From assembly GCA_003531585.1 (NCBI GenBank), contig DQFX01000067.1, positions 1 to 18,741 of the forward strand: a DNA stretch of 18,741 bases. Reading direction: 5' to 3'. Below the pieces are notes generated by a model that made no database searches, was not told the origin of the DNA, and saw only the letters and a program-made list of their open reading frames with translations. Each line of letters opens with the position of its first letter. The first letter of the stretch is position 1. Source of the DNA: Oscillospiraceae bacterium (GTDB taxonomy: Bacteria; Bacillota; Clostridia; Oscillospirales; Ruminococcaceae). This document shows positions 6,120 to 14,503 of this stretch, in pieces. A program made the translations under genes and the position numbers.

Positions 6120-8186
6120 GTGAAGAATCTTTACAGGAGCAAGCTGCTGCTCGTCTCAGTCATTGCGCTTACGGTGCTTCTTGTGGCACTTGACTCTTTC
6201 ATGCTCAGATACTCGCCGAAGCTATTCTGGATAACACTGCCGCTTCTTCTGCTGTCTGGCGGTATCGCAGTTGGCAAGCTGCTCCAGATCAGGGTCAACG
6301 AATACGCATACTATGACCGCGTTGACAAGATAATCGACAACACGAACCATAAGGCGCTGATGAGCTTCCCGCTCCCTGTTGCGCTTGTCAACAACGATAG
6401 GCGTATACTCTGGTGCAACGACGCGTTCGGCTCCTGCTTTTTCCGTCCGAATGACGATGAAAGCAGCATCGACAGCATCACTACAGAGCATTTTTCAATG
6501 CTTTCCGGCGAGGGCATGGAGGTCTATAAGAATGGCAGATGGTACCGCGTCTGCTCCCGTGAGATAAAGTACAATTCCGACGACGGCGACTCAAGCAGCC
6601 GCCTGATCAAGGAAAACGTAGCGAATGCGACCGACCCGGTACACATCATGTTTTTCCGCGACATCACGGGCTTCAAGTCCCTCCAGGAGGAGCACCGCAG
6701 GTCTAAGCCGGTGGTTATCATCGTTGCAGTCGATAACTACGATGACATCGCAGGCTCCAACCGCGAGAGCGACAAGACATTCGTAACGGTTCAGATAGAC
6801 AGGCTGCTTGAGGAGTATTTCAAGGATAAAAACGCCGTGCTCCGCAAGATGTCGGGCGATAAGTTCATCATCGTCACTGAGGAGCGTTTCGCGCAGAAGA
6901 TGGTGGACGAACGTATAAAGCTGCTCGAACTGGCGCACCAGATAAAGGTCAACGACCGTTCCTGCGTTACGCTGTCAATAGGCATGGGCAGGAATTCCGA
7001 CAGCCATTCCGAGAGCGAGAGCCTCGCATGGCAGGCGCTTGAAAAGGCCATCGGCAGAGGCGGCGACCAGGCGGCGGTAAGCAAGGGCAGGGAAGCCGGG
7101 TACGACTACTACGGCGCAGAGACCCAGCGCACCGAGCGCACAGGCGGCAGCGTAAGAACCAGAATAACCGCCGACCGCATTAAGGTGCTGATAAACTCCG
7201 CAGACGCAGTCTACATAATGGGACACGCCTACGGGGACTACGACAGCGTGGGCGCCGCGATCGGACTTGCAGCTTCGATTCGCCGGATGGGAAAGCAGGC
7301 GTATGCCTGCGTGAGCCGCGAGCTTGACCGCAACGGCAACGTGAAGAATCTTTCGGAGCAGCTCCTGGGCAGGTTCTCGGAGTACGACCCGCCGCTCGTT
7401 ATCGAGCCTAAGGTCGCCGCGATACGGTTCAGTGAAAATTCGCTGTTGTGTATAGTTGATACGCACATTGAGAAAAAGGTCGACAGCGTGGAGCTGTACG
7501 AAAAGGCGGATCAGACCCGCGTTATAGTCATCGACCACCACCGCAAGGCGGATAACGAGATCCCCGCAGTAATAAGCTGGGTCGACCCGAACGCGTCCTC
7601 GGCTTCGGAGATGGTGACCGACCTCCTGCAATACTTCGGCGACGCTGGGAACCTCACTCCGCTGGAGGCTGAGGCTCTGCTCGCGGGCATAACCCTCGAC
7701 ACGAAGGATTTCGTTATGCGTACCGGAGAAGCTACGTTCGAGGCGGCGGCAAGGCTCAGGAAGTACGGCGCGGACACGATACTCGTCAAGAAGCTGTTTG
7801 CGACTTCCATGAAGTCCCGCATGCGCAGGTCGAAGGTGGTCGCTTCTGCGGAGATGTACCGCGGCTTCGCGATATCCGTGGTAGGCGAGTCCTTCGAGGA
7901 TATCCGTGTGGTATGCTCCCAGGCGGCGGACGAAATGCTCAATATAACCGGCGTTGACGCCTCCGTGACTGTCTATCCGATAGATAACGGCTGGAGTTTC
8001 AGCGCGCGTTCGCTGGGCAAGGTCAACGTGCAGGTTCTCATGGAGAATATAGGAAACAAAAAGGACGACGGCGGCGGACATCTCACAATGGCCGGCGCAC
8101 AGCTCTACAATATTGACAAGGAAGAGGCAGTACAAAAGCTCTACGACGCTATCGACAAGTACTACAACAATCTTCCGCAGGACTGA
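6120..8186 (+). CDS. gdpP: Cyclic-di-AMP phosphodiesterase GdpP (DHH/DHHA1)
   Basis: GdpP hydrolyses cyclic di-AMP to pApA at the membrane. The protein has 688 residues, counted from GTG 6120, which has GGAGGG at 6107-6112 seven bases upstream; the in-frame TTG at 6105 overlaps that site and is unlikely. Two membrane helices lie at about 10-30 and 35-55. A degenerate PAS domain follows at about 65-185 and a degenerate GGDEF domain at about 195-320, in which the signature reads SGDKF (245-249). The catalytic DHH domain shows His369, Asp373 and Asp375 in GHAYGDYD, Asp447 in VDTH and DHHR at 472-475. DHHA1 carries GGGH at 651-654. The set is complete. The order gdpP-rplI-dnaB is conserved across Firmicutes. 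Confidence 0.95.
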   Translation: MKNLYRSKLLLVSVIALTVLLVALDSFMLRYSPKLFWITLPLLLLSGGIAVGKLLQIRVNEYAYYDRVDKIIDNTNHKALMSFPLPVALVNNDRRILWCNDAFGSCFFRPNDDESSIDSITTEHFSMLSGEGMEVYKNGRWYRVCSREIKYNSDDGDSSSRLIKENVANATDPVHIMFFRDITGFKSLQEEHRRSKPVVIIVAVDNYDDIAGSNRESDKTFVTVQIDRLLEEYFKDKNAVLRKMSGDKFIIVTEERFAQKMVDERIKLLELAHQIKVNDRSCVTLSIGMGRNSDSHSESESLAWQALEKAIGRGGDQAAVSKGREAGYDYYGAETQRTERTGGSVRTRITADRIKVLINSADAVYIMGHAYGDYDSVGAAIGLAASIRRMGKQAYACVSRELDRNGNVKNLSEQLLGRFSEYDPPLVIEPKVAAIRFSENSLLCIVDTHIEKKVDSVELYEKADQTRVIVIDHHRKADNEIPAVISWVDPNASSASEMVTDLLQYFGDAGNLTPLEAEALLAGITLDTKDFVMRTGEATFEAAARLRKYGADTILVKKLFATSMKSRMRRSKVVASAEMYRGFAISVVGESFEDIRVVCSQAADEMLNITGVDASVTVYPIDNGWSFSARSLGKVNVQVLMENIGNKKDDGGGHLTMAGAQLYNIDKEEAVQKLYDAIDKYYNNLPQD

Positions 8187-8203
8187 TACAGGAGGTATTC
8201 AAG

Positions 8204-8650
8204 ATGAAGGTAATCTTACTTCAGGACGTTAAGGGCACAGGCAAGAAGGGCGAGGTTCACGAGGTCAAGGACGGCTACGGCGTGAACTTCCTTATTAAAA
8301 AGGGACTCGCGCAGGAGGCTTCCGCAAAGAACCTCAACCTGCTTCAGGGGCAGAAGGATTCCGCTCAGCACAAGATCGACGTTGACATCGCAAACGCGAA
8401 GGAGATCGCCGCGAAGCTCCAGGATAAAAAAATCACCGTGCTTGCAAAGGCGGGTCAGAACGGCAGACTTTTCGGAACAGTTACCGCAAAGGAGATTTCC
8501 GCGGCGATCAAGCAGGAGCTTGGCTGCGACGTAGACAAGAAGAAGATCTCCGTTAACCTCAAGATCGAGGGATTCGGCGATTTCTCCGCAGAGGCGCGCC
8601 TCTATGCGGGAGTTACCGCGAAGTTCACAGTCAGCGTAGCAGAGGGCTGA
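8204..8650 (+). CDS. rplI: 50S ribosomal protein L9
   Basis: The product has 148 residues, the normal length. It binds 23S rRNA through the N-terminal domain and extends from the ribosome on a long helix. The N-terminus MKVILLQDVKGTGKKGEV and the following DGYGVNFLIKKGLA are the L9 signature. The lysine-rich connecting helix is at about 41-75, and the C-terminal domain runs to the end (AKFTVSVAEG). GGAGG stands in front of ATG 8204. It starts 17 bases after gdpP and ends one base before dnaB, so it is clearly in the same transcript. Confidence 0.97.
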   Translation: MKVILLQDVKGTGKKGEVHEVKDGYGVNFLIKKGLAQEASAKNLNLLQGQKDSAQHKIDVDIANAKEIAAKLQDKKITVLAKAGQNGRLFGTVTAKEISAAIKQELGCDVDKKKISVNLKIEGFGDFSAEARLYAGVTAKFTVSVAEG

Positions 8651-8651
8651 T

Positions 8652-10016
8652 ATGGCAGAGTATGATCTCTCGGGGATCAACGTCCCGTGCAATATCGACG
8701 CGGAGCAGTCGGTGCTTGGCGCCGTCCTAATGGACAGCAGCGCAATGTCCGAACTTGCGACCGTTCTCCAGCCGGATCATTTCTATGTTGCGCTGAACCG
8801 CTCGGTTTACGGCGTAATGCTGAATATGTATCTCGCCGGCGACAAAATAGATATCGTCACGGTGCTCGACGCTGTAATGCGCCAGAACATCTTCGAGACC
8901 CCGGAGCAGGCGAAGGAGTACCTCGCGCGGATAATGACCGCAGTTCCGAGTATCTCCACAGTCGGAAAATACGCGGCGATAGTCGTTGATAAGTACATGG
9001 CGCGAAGCCTGATATTTGCTTCCAAGGACATCATCGACGCTGTAAACGAGGGCACCGAGGACGCAAATACCCTCATCGACCTCGCAGAGCAGAAGATCTT
9101 CGATATCAGAAGCGGCGCTGAGATAAAGGGACTCACCCACATCGGCGGAATCGTCCTTGACCGAATCAAAGCTCTTGACGAGCTTTACAAGGCGGCGAAG
9201 GAGGGCAAGGGGCAGACCATCACGGGACTGTCCACGCTGTACATGGATCTCGACCGCAGGATCTACGGTCTGAACCGCTCCGACCTGATAATCCTTGCGG
9301 CTCGTCCAGGTATGGGCAAGACCTCGTTTGCAATGAACATCGTAACGAATGTCGGAAAGAAATACCAGGATACTTCCATTGCCGTGTTCAGCCTTGAGAT
9401 GTCAAAAGAGCAGATAGTCAGCCGTATGATAAGCAGCGAGGCCTCCCTGACATCGGACGCAATGAAAACCGGCACGATCCCTCCAGAAAAGTGGAAGGAT
9501 ATCGGCAGGGCTTCGGACGTGCTTTCAAGGCTCAACATCTACATCGACGACACGCCGGGAATCACGGTGGCGGCGATGAAGGCGAAGCTCCGCAGAATGA
9601 AGAATCTCGGACTGGTGGTCATCGACTACCTACAGCTCATGTCGTCGACCAAGAACTACAACGGCAACCGAGTAGTCGAGATCTCCGACATTACGCGTAA
9701 CCTGAAAATCATGGCGAAGGAGCTGAACGTTCCGGTCATCACGCTGTCGCAGCTCGCAAGAGGTCCGGAGCAGCGCCCTGACAAGCGCCCCATGCTGTCA
9801 GACCTGCGTGAATCCGGTTCTATCGAGCAGGACGCGGACATCGTTATGTTCCTCTACCGCAATTCCTACTATGACAAAACAGACCCCAACGTGCACTCCT
9901 GCGAATGCATCGTGGCAAAGAACCGTCACGGCGAACCTGGTACGGTCCCGCTCGGCTGGGACGGCGAGTTCACGCGCTTCACAAATGCGGAGCTGGTGCG
10001 CCAGGAGGGGCAGTAA
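8652..10016 (+). CDS. dnaB: Replicative DNA helicase DnaB
   Basis: This 454-residue protein is the hexameric helicase of the replication fork (DnaC in Bacillus naming). The N-terminal DnaB domain (about 10-115, starting at PCNIDAEQSVLGAVL) binds primase. The RecA-like domain has Walker A ARPGMGKTS (217-225), FSLEMS (246-251), Walker B LVVIDYLQLM (321-330) and the DNA-binding/arginine-finger region from SQLARGPEQR (366-375) to GSIEQDAD (389-396). No intein is present and the length is standard. It starts one base after the rplI stop; AGAGGG within the rplI end serves as ribosome binding site. Confidence 0.97.
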   Translation: MAEYDLSGINVPCNIDAEQSVLGAVLMDSSAMSELATVLQPDHFYVALNRSVYGVMLNMYLAGDKIDIVTVLDAVMRQNIFETPEQAKEYLARIMTAVPSISTVGKYAAIVVDKYMARSLIFASKDIIDAVNEGTEDANTLIDLAEQKIFDIRSGAEIKGLTHIGGIVLDRIKALDELYKAAKEGKGQTITGLSTLYMDLDRRIYGLNRSDLIILAARPGMGKTSFAMNIVTNVGKKYQDTSIAVFSLEMSKEQIVSRMISSEASLTSDAMKTGTIPPEKWKDIGRASDVLSRLNIYIDDTPGITVAAMKAKLRRMKNLGLVVIDYLQLMSSTKNYNGNRVVEISDITRNLKIMAKELNVPVITLSQLARGPEQRPDKRPMLSDLRESGSIEQDADIVMFLYRNSYYDKTDPNVHSCECIVAKNRHGEPGTVPLGWDGEFTRFTNAELVRQEGQ

Positions 10017-10025
10017 GAGGTCGGA

Positions 10026-11039
10026 ATGGACTTTCTGGATAATATCAGGTCGGCGCTTGCCGAGTACAAAATGATAGAAAAGGGGGACACTGTTGTTGCC
10101 GCGCTTTCGGGCGGGGCGGACAGCGTTTCGCTTCTCCATGCCCTGACGGAGCTTTCCGGGGAGCTTGGGATAACCGTTTCAGCGTGTCATGTTAATCACC
10201 ATCTGCGCGGCGCGGAATCCGACGCTGACATGCATTTCTGCGAGGAGTTCTGTAAGCGGCTTGGCGTGGAGCTCCGGATTTTGGAGGCCGACGTTGCTTC
10301 TATGCAGCAGAAGCACGAAAGCCTGGAGGAGTGCGCGCGCCGGGTGCGGTACGATTTTTTTGCGGAGGTCTCTGATGGAAAGAAGCTGGCTACGGCGCAC
10401 AATTCCAACGACTGCGCCGAAACGGTGCTCCTGAACCTCATGCGCGGCACAGGTCTGAAGGGTCTGTGCGGAGTTCCGCCGGTGCGCGGGAATATAATCC
10501 GCCCGCTGATATTCTGCACCCGGGAGGAAGTCGAGGAGTACTGCCAGAGCCGCGGGTTGTCGTGGGTCACGGATAAAACGAACCTTTCCACGGACTACAC
10601 CCGCAACAAGATACGGCATATAATACTCCCGGAAATGCTGAAAATTAACGGCTCGCTGTTTTCCACGATGAACCGCATGGAGCAGTCGCTCCGGGATGAC
10701 AGCGACTTCCTGGACGACATGGCGCGTCAGACGCTTTCCGAGGCTGAAACTACGGTCAGGCTGAGAACTCCCGGCGAGGAGGATATCTGGGAATTACAGC
10801 CAGCCTGGAGTGCAGAGAAGCTTGCCAAGCTCCCGAAGCCGGTGCAGAGCCGCGCAATAAAGCTGATACTCCAGAGCGGAGGAATTGAGCCGAGCGCGCT
10901 GAGAATCAACACTGCAAGGGAAATCATCGCTTCCGGAAAGGGAAAATTCAATCCCTGCCGCGGAAAATTCTTCGTGGTAAGACGCGGCGCTGCCTACATT
11001 GAATATGCGGAGCAGCACTACCGCAAGCACGAAAGGTAA
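10026..11039 (+). CDS. tilS: tRNA(Ile)-lysidine synthase TilS, short form
   Basis: TilS uses ATP and lysine to convert C34 of tRNA-Ile(CAU) to lysidine, changing its decoding from AUG to AUA. The PP-loop SGGADS is at 28-33. HVNHHLRG (about 55-62), ECARRVRYDFF (about 118-128), TAHNSNDCAETVLLNLMRGTG and the NKIRH motif follow. The length is 337 residues, against 430-470 for E. coli and Bacillus enzymes; the second C-terminal domain is missing, as in the short Aquifex-type form. The gene begins nine bases after dnaB. The stop is followed by AT-rich DNA with no evident terminator. Confidence 0.93.
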   Translation: MDFLDNIRSALAEYKMIEKGDTVVAALSGGADSVSLLHALTELSGELGITVSACHVNHHLRGAESDADMHFCEEFCKRLGVELRILEADVASMQQKHESLEECARRVRYDFFAEVSDGKKLATAHNSNDCAETVLLNLMRGTGLKGLCGVPPVRGNIIRPLIFCTREEVEEYCQSRGLSWVTDKTNLSTDYTRNKIRHIILPEMLKINGSLFSTMNRMEQSLRDDSDFLDDMARQTLSEAETTVRLRTPGEEDIWELQPAWSAEKLAKLPKPVQSRAIKLILQSGGIEPSALRINTAREIIASGKGKFNPCRGKFFVVRRGAAYIEYAEQHYRKHER

Positions 11040-11092
11040 TTAATAATCACAGTTTTTCACCTAAATTTTCAGCTAATATTCACCGAAATAGT

Positions 11093-11121
11093 TTGCAATT
11101 TGATTAAAAGTGTGATATAAT
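11093..11121 (+). promoter_or_regulatory. Sigma-A promoter of ftsH
   Basis: TTGCAA at 11093-11098 and a perfect TATAAT at 11116-11121, 17 bases apart. TATACT at 11205-11210 could be a second -10 closer to the gene, but I see no matching -35. Confidence 0.65.
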
Positions 11122-11126
11122 ATTCA

Positions 11127-11166
11127 TTGTCCAAATAGAATAAGGGACAACTACCCACATTTGTGG
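11127..11166. promoter_or_regulatory. Two inverted repeats in the ftsH leader
   Basis: TTGTCC (11127-11132) pairs with GGACAA (11145-11150), and directly after it CCACA (11155-11159) pairs with TGTGG (11162-11166). Both lie just downstream of the expected transcription start, where an operator or leader hairpin would act. Neither resembles the CIRCE element. Confidence 0.4.
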
Positions 11167-11254
11167 CACAAATTAATTATGAAAATAAAATGCTTCAAAT
11201 CGGGTATACTATATATTGCGTATCAAGGAAATATCTTCCGGAAAGGCGGTATTA

Positions 11255-13279
11255 ATGAATTCTAACAAATTAAAAGGTGTAATTATTTATCTGGTAATTA
11301 TCTTCCTTCTGATTTTCGGACTGGTGTCTGTACTTAACATTGCGAGCAATTCCTCGCGCACTACGGTCACATATTCCGGCGTTATCTCTGAGTTCGACGA
11401 CCTGAACGTTGCACAGTATCAGCTCGATCTCGGAAGCGGCGCGCTGAGCTATAAGCTCAAGGGCGAGGCTGCAGGCGCTCCGGCTCATCAGTACACCGTG
11501 CCGAATGTCAGCATTTTCATCAACGATATCAACTCCGGATACACTTCCGACGGAAAAGCGGCAAACTACCGCCTGAGATACAACGAGGCGAACCCGGACA
11601 GCCCGCTTGTCGAGGATTATATCCCGATATCCGATAATACGTTCCTGACAAACGTACTCCCTTACCTGCTGCTGGTCGGCGTGATGATCATTTTTACGGT
11701 CATAGTAATGCGCCAGAGCACCGGTGGAGGAAAGATGTCCAGCTTCTCCAAGGCGAACGTGCGCCAGAACACCGGAAAGAAGGTCACATTTGACGACGTT
11801 GCAGGCGCAGACGAGGAAAAGCAGGAGCTTGAGGAGATCGTCGACTTCCTGAAGAACCCCGGCAAGTACCGCGAGATAGGCGCGAGAGTTCCTAAGGGCG
11901 TTCTGCTCGTTGGCCCTCCCGGAACAGGTAAGACTCTGCTTGCAAAGGCGGTTGCCGGCGAAGTTGGCGCTCCGTTTTTCTCGATAAGCGGTTCGGACTT
12001 CGTTGAGATGTTCGTCGGCGTTGGTGCGTCGAGAGTCCGCGACCTGTTCGAGCAGGCTAAGAAAAAGACACCTTCCATCATCTTCATTGATGAGATAGAC
12101 GCAGTCGGACGCCAGAGAGGCGCAGGTCTCGGCGGCGGTCACGACGAGCGCGAGCAGACCCTGAACCAGCTCCTCGTTGAGATGGACGGCTTCACCGAGA
12201 ACGACTCCATCATCGTAATGGCGGCGACCAACCGCCGTGATATCCTCGACCCGGCGCTGCTCAGACCCGGACGTTTCGACAGACAGATCGTCGTAAACTA
12301 CCCTGACATCAAGGGCCGCGAGGAGATACTCAAGGTCCACACAAGAAACAAGAACATCGGCCCCGACGTCGACCTCAAGACCATCGCGGCAACAACCGCA
12401 GGCTTTACCGGTGCAGACCTCGAGAACCTTGTAAACGAGGCGGCTCTGCTTGCTGCGCGTGCTAACCGCCGCGCGATAACCAAGGCGGACATCGAGGAAG
12501 CTACTATCAAGGTGGTTGCAGGTCCTGAGAAGAAGTCCAAGGTCGTAACTCCGGAGGAGAAGAAGCTCACAGCTTATCACGAATCCGGTCACGCTATCAC
12601 GACCTACTTCTGCAAGTCGCAGGATAAGGTACATCAGGTGTCCATCATTCCGCGCGGAATGGCGGGCGGCTTCACAATGCACGTTCCTGAGAAGGACAGA
12701 TCCTTCGTAAGCAAGACTTACATGGAGGAGGAGATCATAGTTCTCCTCGGCGGCCGTGTTGCTGAAAAACTGATACTTGACGATATTTCCACAGGCGCTT
12801 CCAACGATATCGAGCGTGCGACGTCTGTTGCAAGGAACATGGTAACGCGCTACGGTTTCTCCGAAAAACTCGGTCCGATACTCTACGGACATGAGAACCA
12901 GGAAGTCTTCCTCGGCAGAGATTATTCTCAGGGGCGCAACTACTCCGAGAATGTTGCAGCTGAGATAGACGGCGAGATACGCGAGCTCATCGAGACCGGC
13001 TACGAGAAGGCGAAGGAGATACTCACCGAACACGGCGACCTGCTCGAACGCTGCGCACAGTACCTCATGAAGCACGAGAAGATCGACGGTCCGGACTTCT
13101 ACAAGCTGATGGCTGACGAAATCGACATCGACGGCAATCCCAAGAAGAAGCCGGAGGATATCGCCGAGACAGCCCCGTCAGAGGAAACCAAGACGGAGAC
13201 ATCGCCGACAGAGGGCAGCGCTCCCGCTGAGAACCACGAAGCGGATAGTACGGCAGAACCTGGCGAAGATAAGGCATAA
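11255..13279 (+). CDS. ftsH: ATP-dependent zinc metalloprotease FtsH
   Basis: FtsH is a membrane-bound AAA+ protease that degrades membrane and regulatory proteins. From ATG 11255 it has 674 residues; the in-frame TTG at 11216 is unlikely, because AAAGGCGG stands close before the ATG. Membrane helices are at about 8-27 and 132-153, enclosing an extracellular domain. The AAA domain has Walker A GPPGTGKT (220-227), Walker B IIFIDEID (275-282) and the second region of homology ATNRRDILDPALLRPGRFDR. The zinc site HESGH is at 442-446. The last 40 or so residues form an acidic Glu/Thr/Pro-rich tail beyond the usual end. The gene has its own promoter and a terminator behind it. Confidence 0.97.
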   Translation: MNSNKLKGVIIYLVIIFLLIFGLVSVLNIASNSSRTTVTYSGVISEFDDLNVAQYQLDLGSGALSYKLKGEAAGAPAHQYTVPNVSIFINDINSGYTSDGKAANYRLRYNEANPDSPLVEDYIPISDNTFLTNVLPYLLLVGVMIIFTVIVMRQSTGGGKMSSFSKANVRQNTGKKVTFDDVAGADEEKQELEEIVDFLKNPGKYREIGARVPKGVLLVGPPGTGKTLLAKAVAGEVGAPFFSISGSDFVEMFVGVGASRVRDLFEQAKKKTPSIIFIDEIDAVGRQRGAGLGGGHDEREQTLNQLLVEMDGFTENDSIIVMAATNRRDILDPALLRPGRFDRQIVVNYPDIKGREEILKVHTRNKNIGPDVDLKTIAATTAGFTGADLENLVNEAALLAARANRRAITKADIEEATIKVVAGPEKKSKVVTPEEKKLTAYHESGHAITTYFCKSQDKVHQVSIIPRGMAGGFTMHVPEKDRSFVSKTYMEEEIIVLLGGRVAEKLILDDISTGASNDIERATSVARNMVTRYGFSEKLGPILYGHENQEVFLGRDYSQGRNYSENVAAEIDGEIRELIETGYEKAKEILTEHGDLLERCAQYLMKHEKIDGPDFYKLMADEIDIDGNPKKKPEDIAETAPSEETKTETSPTEGSAPAENHEADSTAEPGEDKA

Positions 13280-13291
13280 CGCGCTTTAAGG

Positions 13292-13317
13292 AGCCGTCCG
13301 GAGACCGGGCGGCTTTT
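13292..13317 (+). terminator. Terminator of ftsH
   Basis: AGCCGTCCGG (13292-13301) pairs with CCGGGCGGCT (13305-13314), ten pairs with one G-U, around AGA, followed by a short T run. It starts 12 bases after the ftsH stop. Confidence 0.85.
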
Positions 13318-13346
13318 AGCTTGAAATAAAGAAAGGAAGAGTCAAC

Positions 13347-13769
13347 ATGGCACTTGAATTTATAGATAAAGCGCCAACGCTGGAGGAATATAAGAAAATG
13401 CGCCGCCTGGTGAATTTCATGCCGCTTTCCGACCGCATTTGCCGGAACGTACTCAATAACGCGTTCCATATTACAACGGTCAGGGACAACGGAAAGTGCG
13501 TCGGAATGATACGCGTGCTTTCCGAGGGCGGCTACGCGAATTTCATCACGGACGTGATAGTGATTCCCGAGTACCAGCACCAGGGGATCGGCAAGCAGAT
13601 GATGCACCGCACTATGGATTACCTTTATTCCACGCTGGAGCCCGGCGAGAAGATCGTGGTGTATCTCATGTCGGCAAAGGAGCGCGAGCCGTTTTACAGG
13701 CAGTTCGGCTTCCGCGACCGTCCCAACGAGATGCTTGGCGCCGGAATGAGCCAGTGGCTGGAAAAGTAA
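13347..13769 (+). CDS. GNAT-family N-acetyltransferase
   Basis: The 140-residue protein is a single GNAT domain. The acetyl-CoA motif A is visible as VIPEYQHQGIGKQMM, with Q77-x-x-G80-I81-G82, after the central strands (CVGMIRVLSEGG and FITDVIVI). The C-terminal FYRQFGFRDR motif is typical of the family. The substrate cannot be told; small GNATs of this type act on amino acids, polyamines or protein N-termini. AAAGGAAG precedes ATG 13347. It follows the ftsH terminator, with no strong promoter of its own visible, so it may depend on read-through. No terminator is seen behind it. Confidence 0.88.
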   Translation: MALEFIDKAPTLEEYKKMRRLVNFMPLSDRICRNVLNNAFHITTVRDNGKCVGMIRVLSEGGYANFITDVIVIPEYQHQGIGKQMMHRTMDYLYSTLEPGEKIVVYLMSAKEREPFYRQFGFRDRPNEMLGAGMSQWLEK

Positions 13770-13846
13770 ATAATGCTCACATGTCGCGGTATTTGTTGCC
13801 GAAAAGTGTTCGCTTAATGAAATTTCTGTGACATCGTTGTTTGTTA

Positions 13847-13875
13847 TTGACAACCGAAGATTATTATGATAAAAT
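13847..13875 (+). promoter_or_regulatory. Sigma-A promoter of the zinc-ribbon/oxidoreductase operon
   Basis: TTGACA at 13847-13852, 17 bases, then TAAAAT at 13870-13875. The palindrome TACAATTGTA (13875-13884) touches the -10 element and covers the expected start site. Confidence 0.8.
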
Positions 13876-13883
13876 ACAATTGT

Positions 13884-13911
13884 ACATATTAACGAACCTG
13901 TTCGTATATGT
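13884..13911. promoter_or_regulatory. Palindrome over the transcription start (candidate operator)
   Basis: ACGAAC (13892-13897) and GTTCGT (13900-13905) are perfect 6-bp arms around CT. Outside them ACATAT (13884-13889) pairs with ATATGT (13906-13911), with a two-base bulge on the left. Located at about +3 to +30, it fits a repressor site or a leader hairpin. It resembles the Firmicutes LexA half-site GAAC/GTTC, but the spacer is two bases rather than four. Confidence 0.5.
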
Positions 13912-13918
13912 TATATAG

Positions 13919-13937
13919 GGAGCTTCTGGTTAGCTCC
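13919..13937 (+). other. Second leader hairpin
   Basis: GGAGCT (13919-13924) pairs with AGCTCC (13932-13937) around TCTGGTT, 26 bases before the start codon. It has no T run. It could stabilise the messenger or affect initiation. Confidence 0.4.
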
Positions 13938-13963
13938 GAACTTAACGAAAAGAGGTAATTGAC

Positions 13964-14503
13964 ATGCAGAGAGTATGCACCAAATGCAACACATTAGTGA
14001 CAGGCGACGGAGCGTTCTGCCCTTCCTGCGGCGAACCGCTGCCGGCTGCTGTTCAGCTTGAAAAGACCCCGCAGACCACCCCGATGGGCGCTTCACAGCA
14101 GAATGACGTAATGCCTTCAGCAAACAGCATTCCCAACTATAGCCAGCAGAACAGCTACACCGCACCCCAGCCGGCGCAGATCAATAATTACGGCAGTTCG
14201 AACGCTCAGCAGTTCAACAATAATGTTCAGCCCGTGAACGATCCCCCCATGACGCTCGGTCAGTGGGTCGGCACGATTATCCTTACCACATGGTTCGGTA
14301 TCATCAGCCTTATCCTCTGTATCGTATGGGGCGTAAGCTCGGATACTCCTATTAATAAGAAGCGCTATTGCCAGGCTATGATCATCATACAGGCTATCAG
14401 TCTGGCAGTGGGGATCATTTTTGCTATCGTGTTCGCGGTAAGCATGGTGGGTATCGGCAGCAGCATCGCTGACTCCGTTGGCTCCGGATATTACTACTAT
14501 TGA
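13964..14503 (+). CDS. Zinc-ribbon protein with two membrane helices
   Basis: The 179-residue protein starts with a cytoplasmic zinc ribbon: Cys5, Cys8, Cys19 and Cys22 (CTKC and CPSC). Residues about 27-95 form a disordered linker rich in Gln, Asn, Pro and Ser. Hydrophobic helices at about 101-123 and 138-163 follow, with a basic turn (NKKRYC) between them. It ends in GSGYYYY. This domain plan is common in Gram-positive bacteria, usually as uncharacterised membrane proteins; no function is known to me. AGAGG precedes ATG 13964. Its TGA overlaps the ATG of the P-loop ATPase (TGATG), so the two proteins are translated together. Confidence 0.85.
   Translation: MQRVCTKCNTLVTGDGAFCPSCGEPLPAAVQLEKTPQTTPMGASQQNDVMPSANSIPNYSQQNSYTAPQPAQINNYGSSNAQQFNNNVQPVNDPPMTLGQWVGTIILTTWFGIISLILCIVWGVSSDTPINKKRYCQAMIIIQAISLAVGIIFAIVFAVSMVGIGSSIADSVGSGYYYY

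Noticed and set aside
6975..8135. A 386-codon open frame on the minus strand across gdpP
   Set aside because: Shadow of gdpP with no domain, no suitable ribosome site and no promoter.
11270..13075. A 601-codon open frame on the minus strand across ftsH
   Set aside because: It mirrors the ftsH gene, whose motifs are unmistakable. Such long antisense frames come from the codon bias of GC-rich genes, and the translation shows no known domain.
13892..13905. LexA (SOS) box at the zinc-ribbon promoter
   Set aside because: The half-sites fit GAAC/GTTC but the spacer is two bases; the Firmicutes box needs four.
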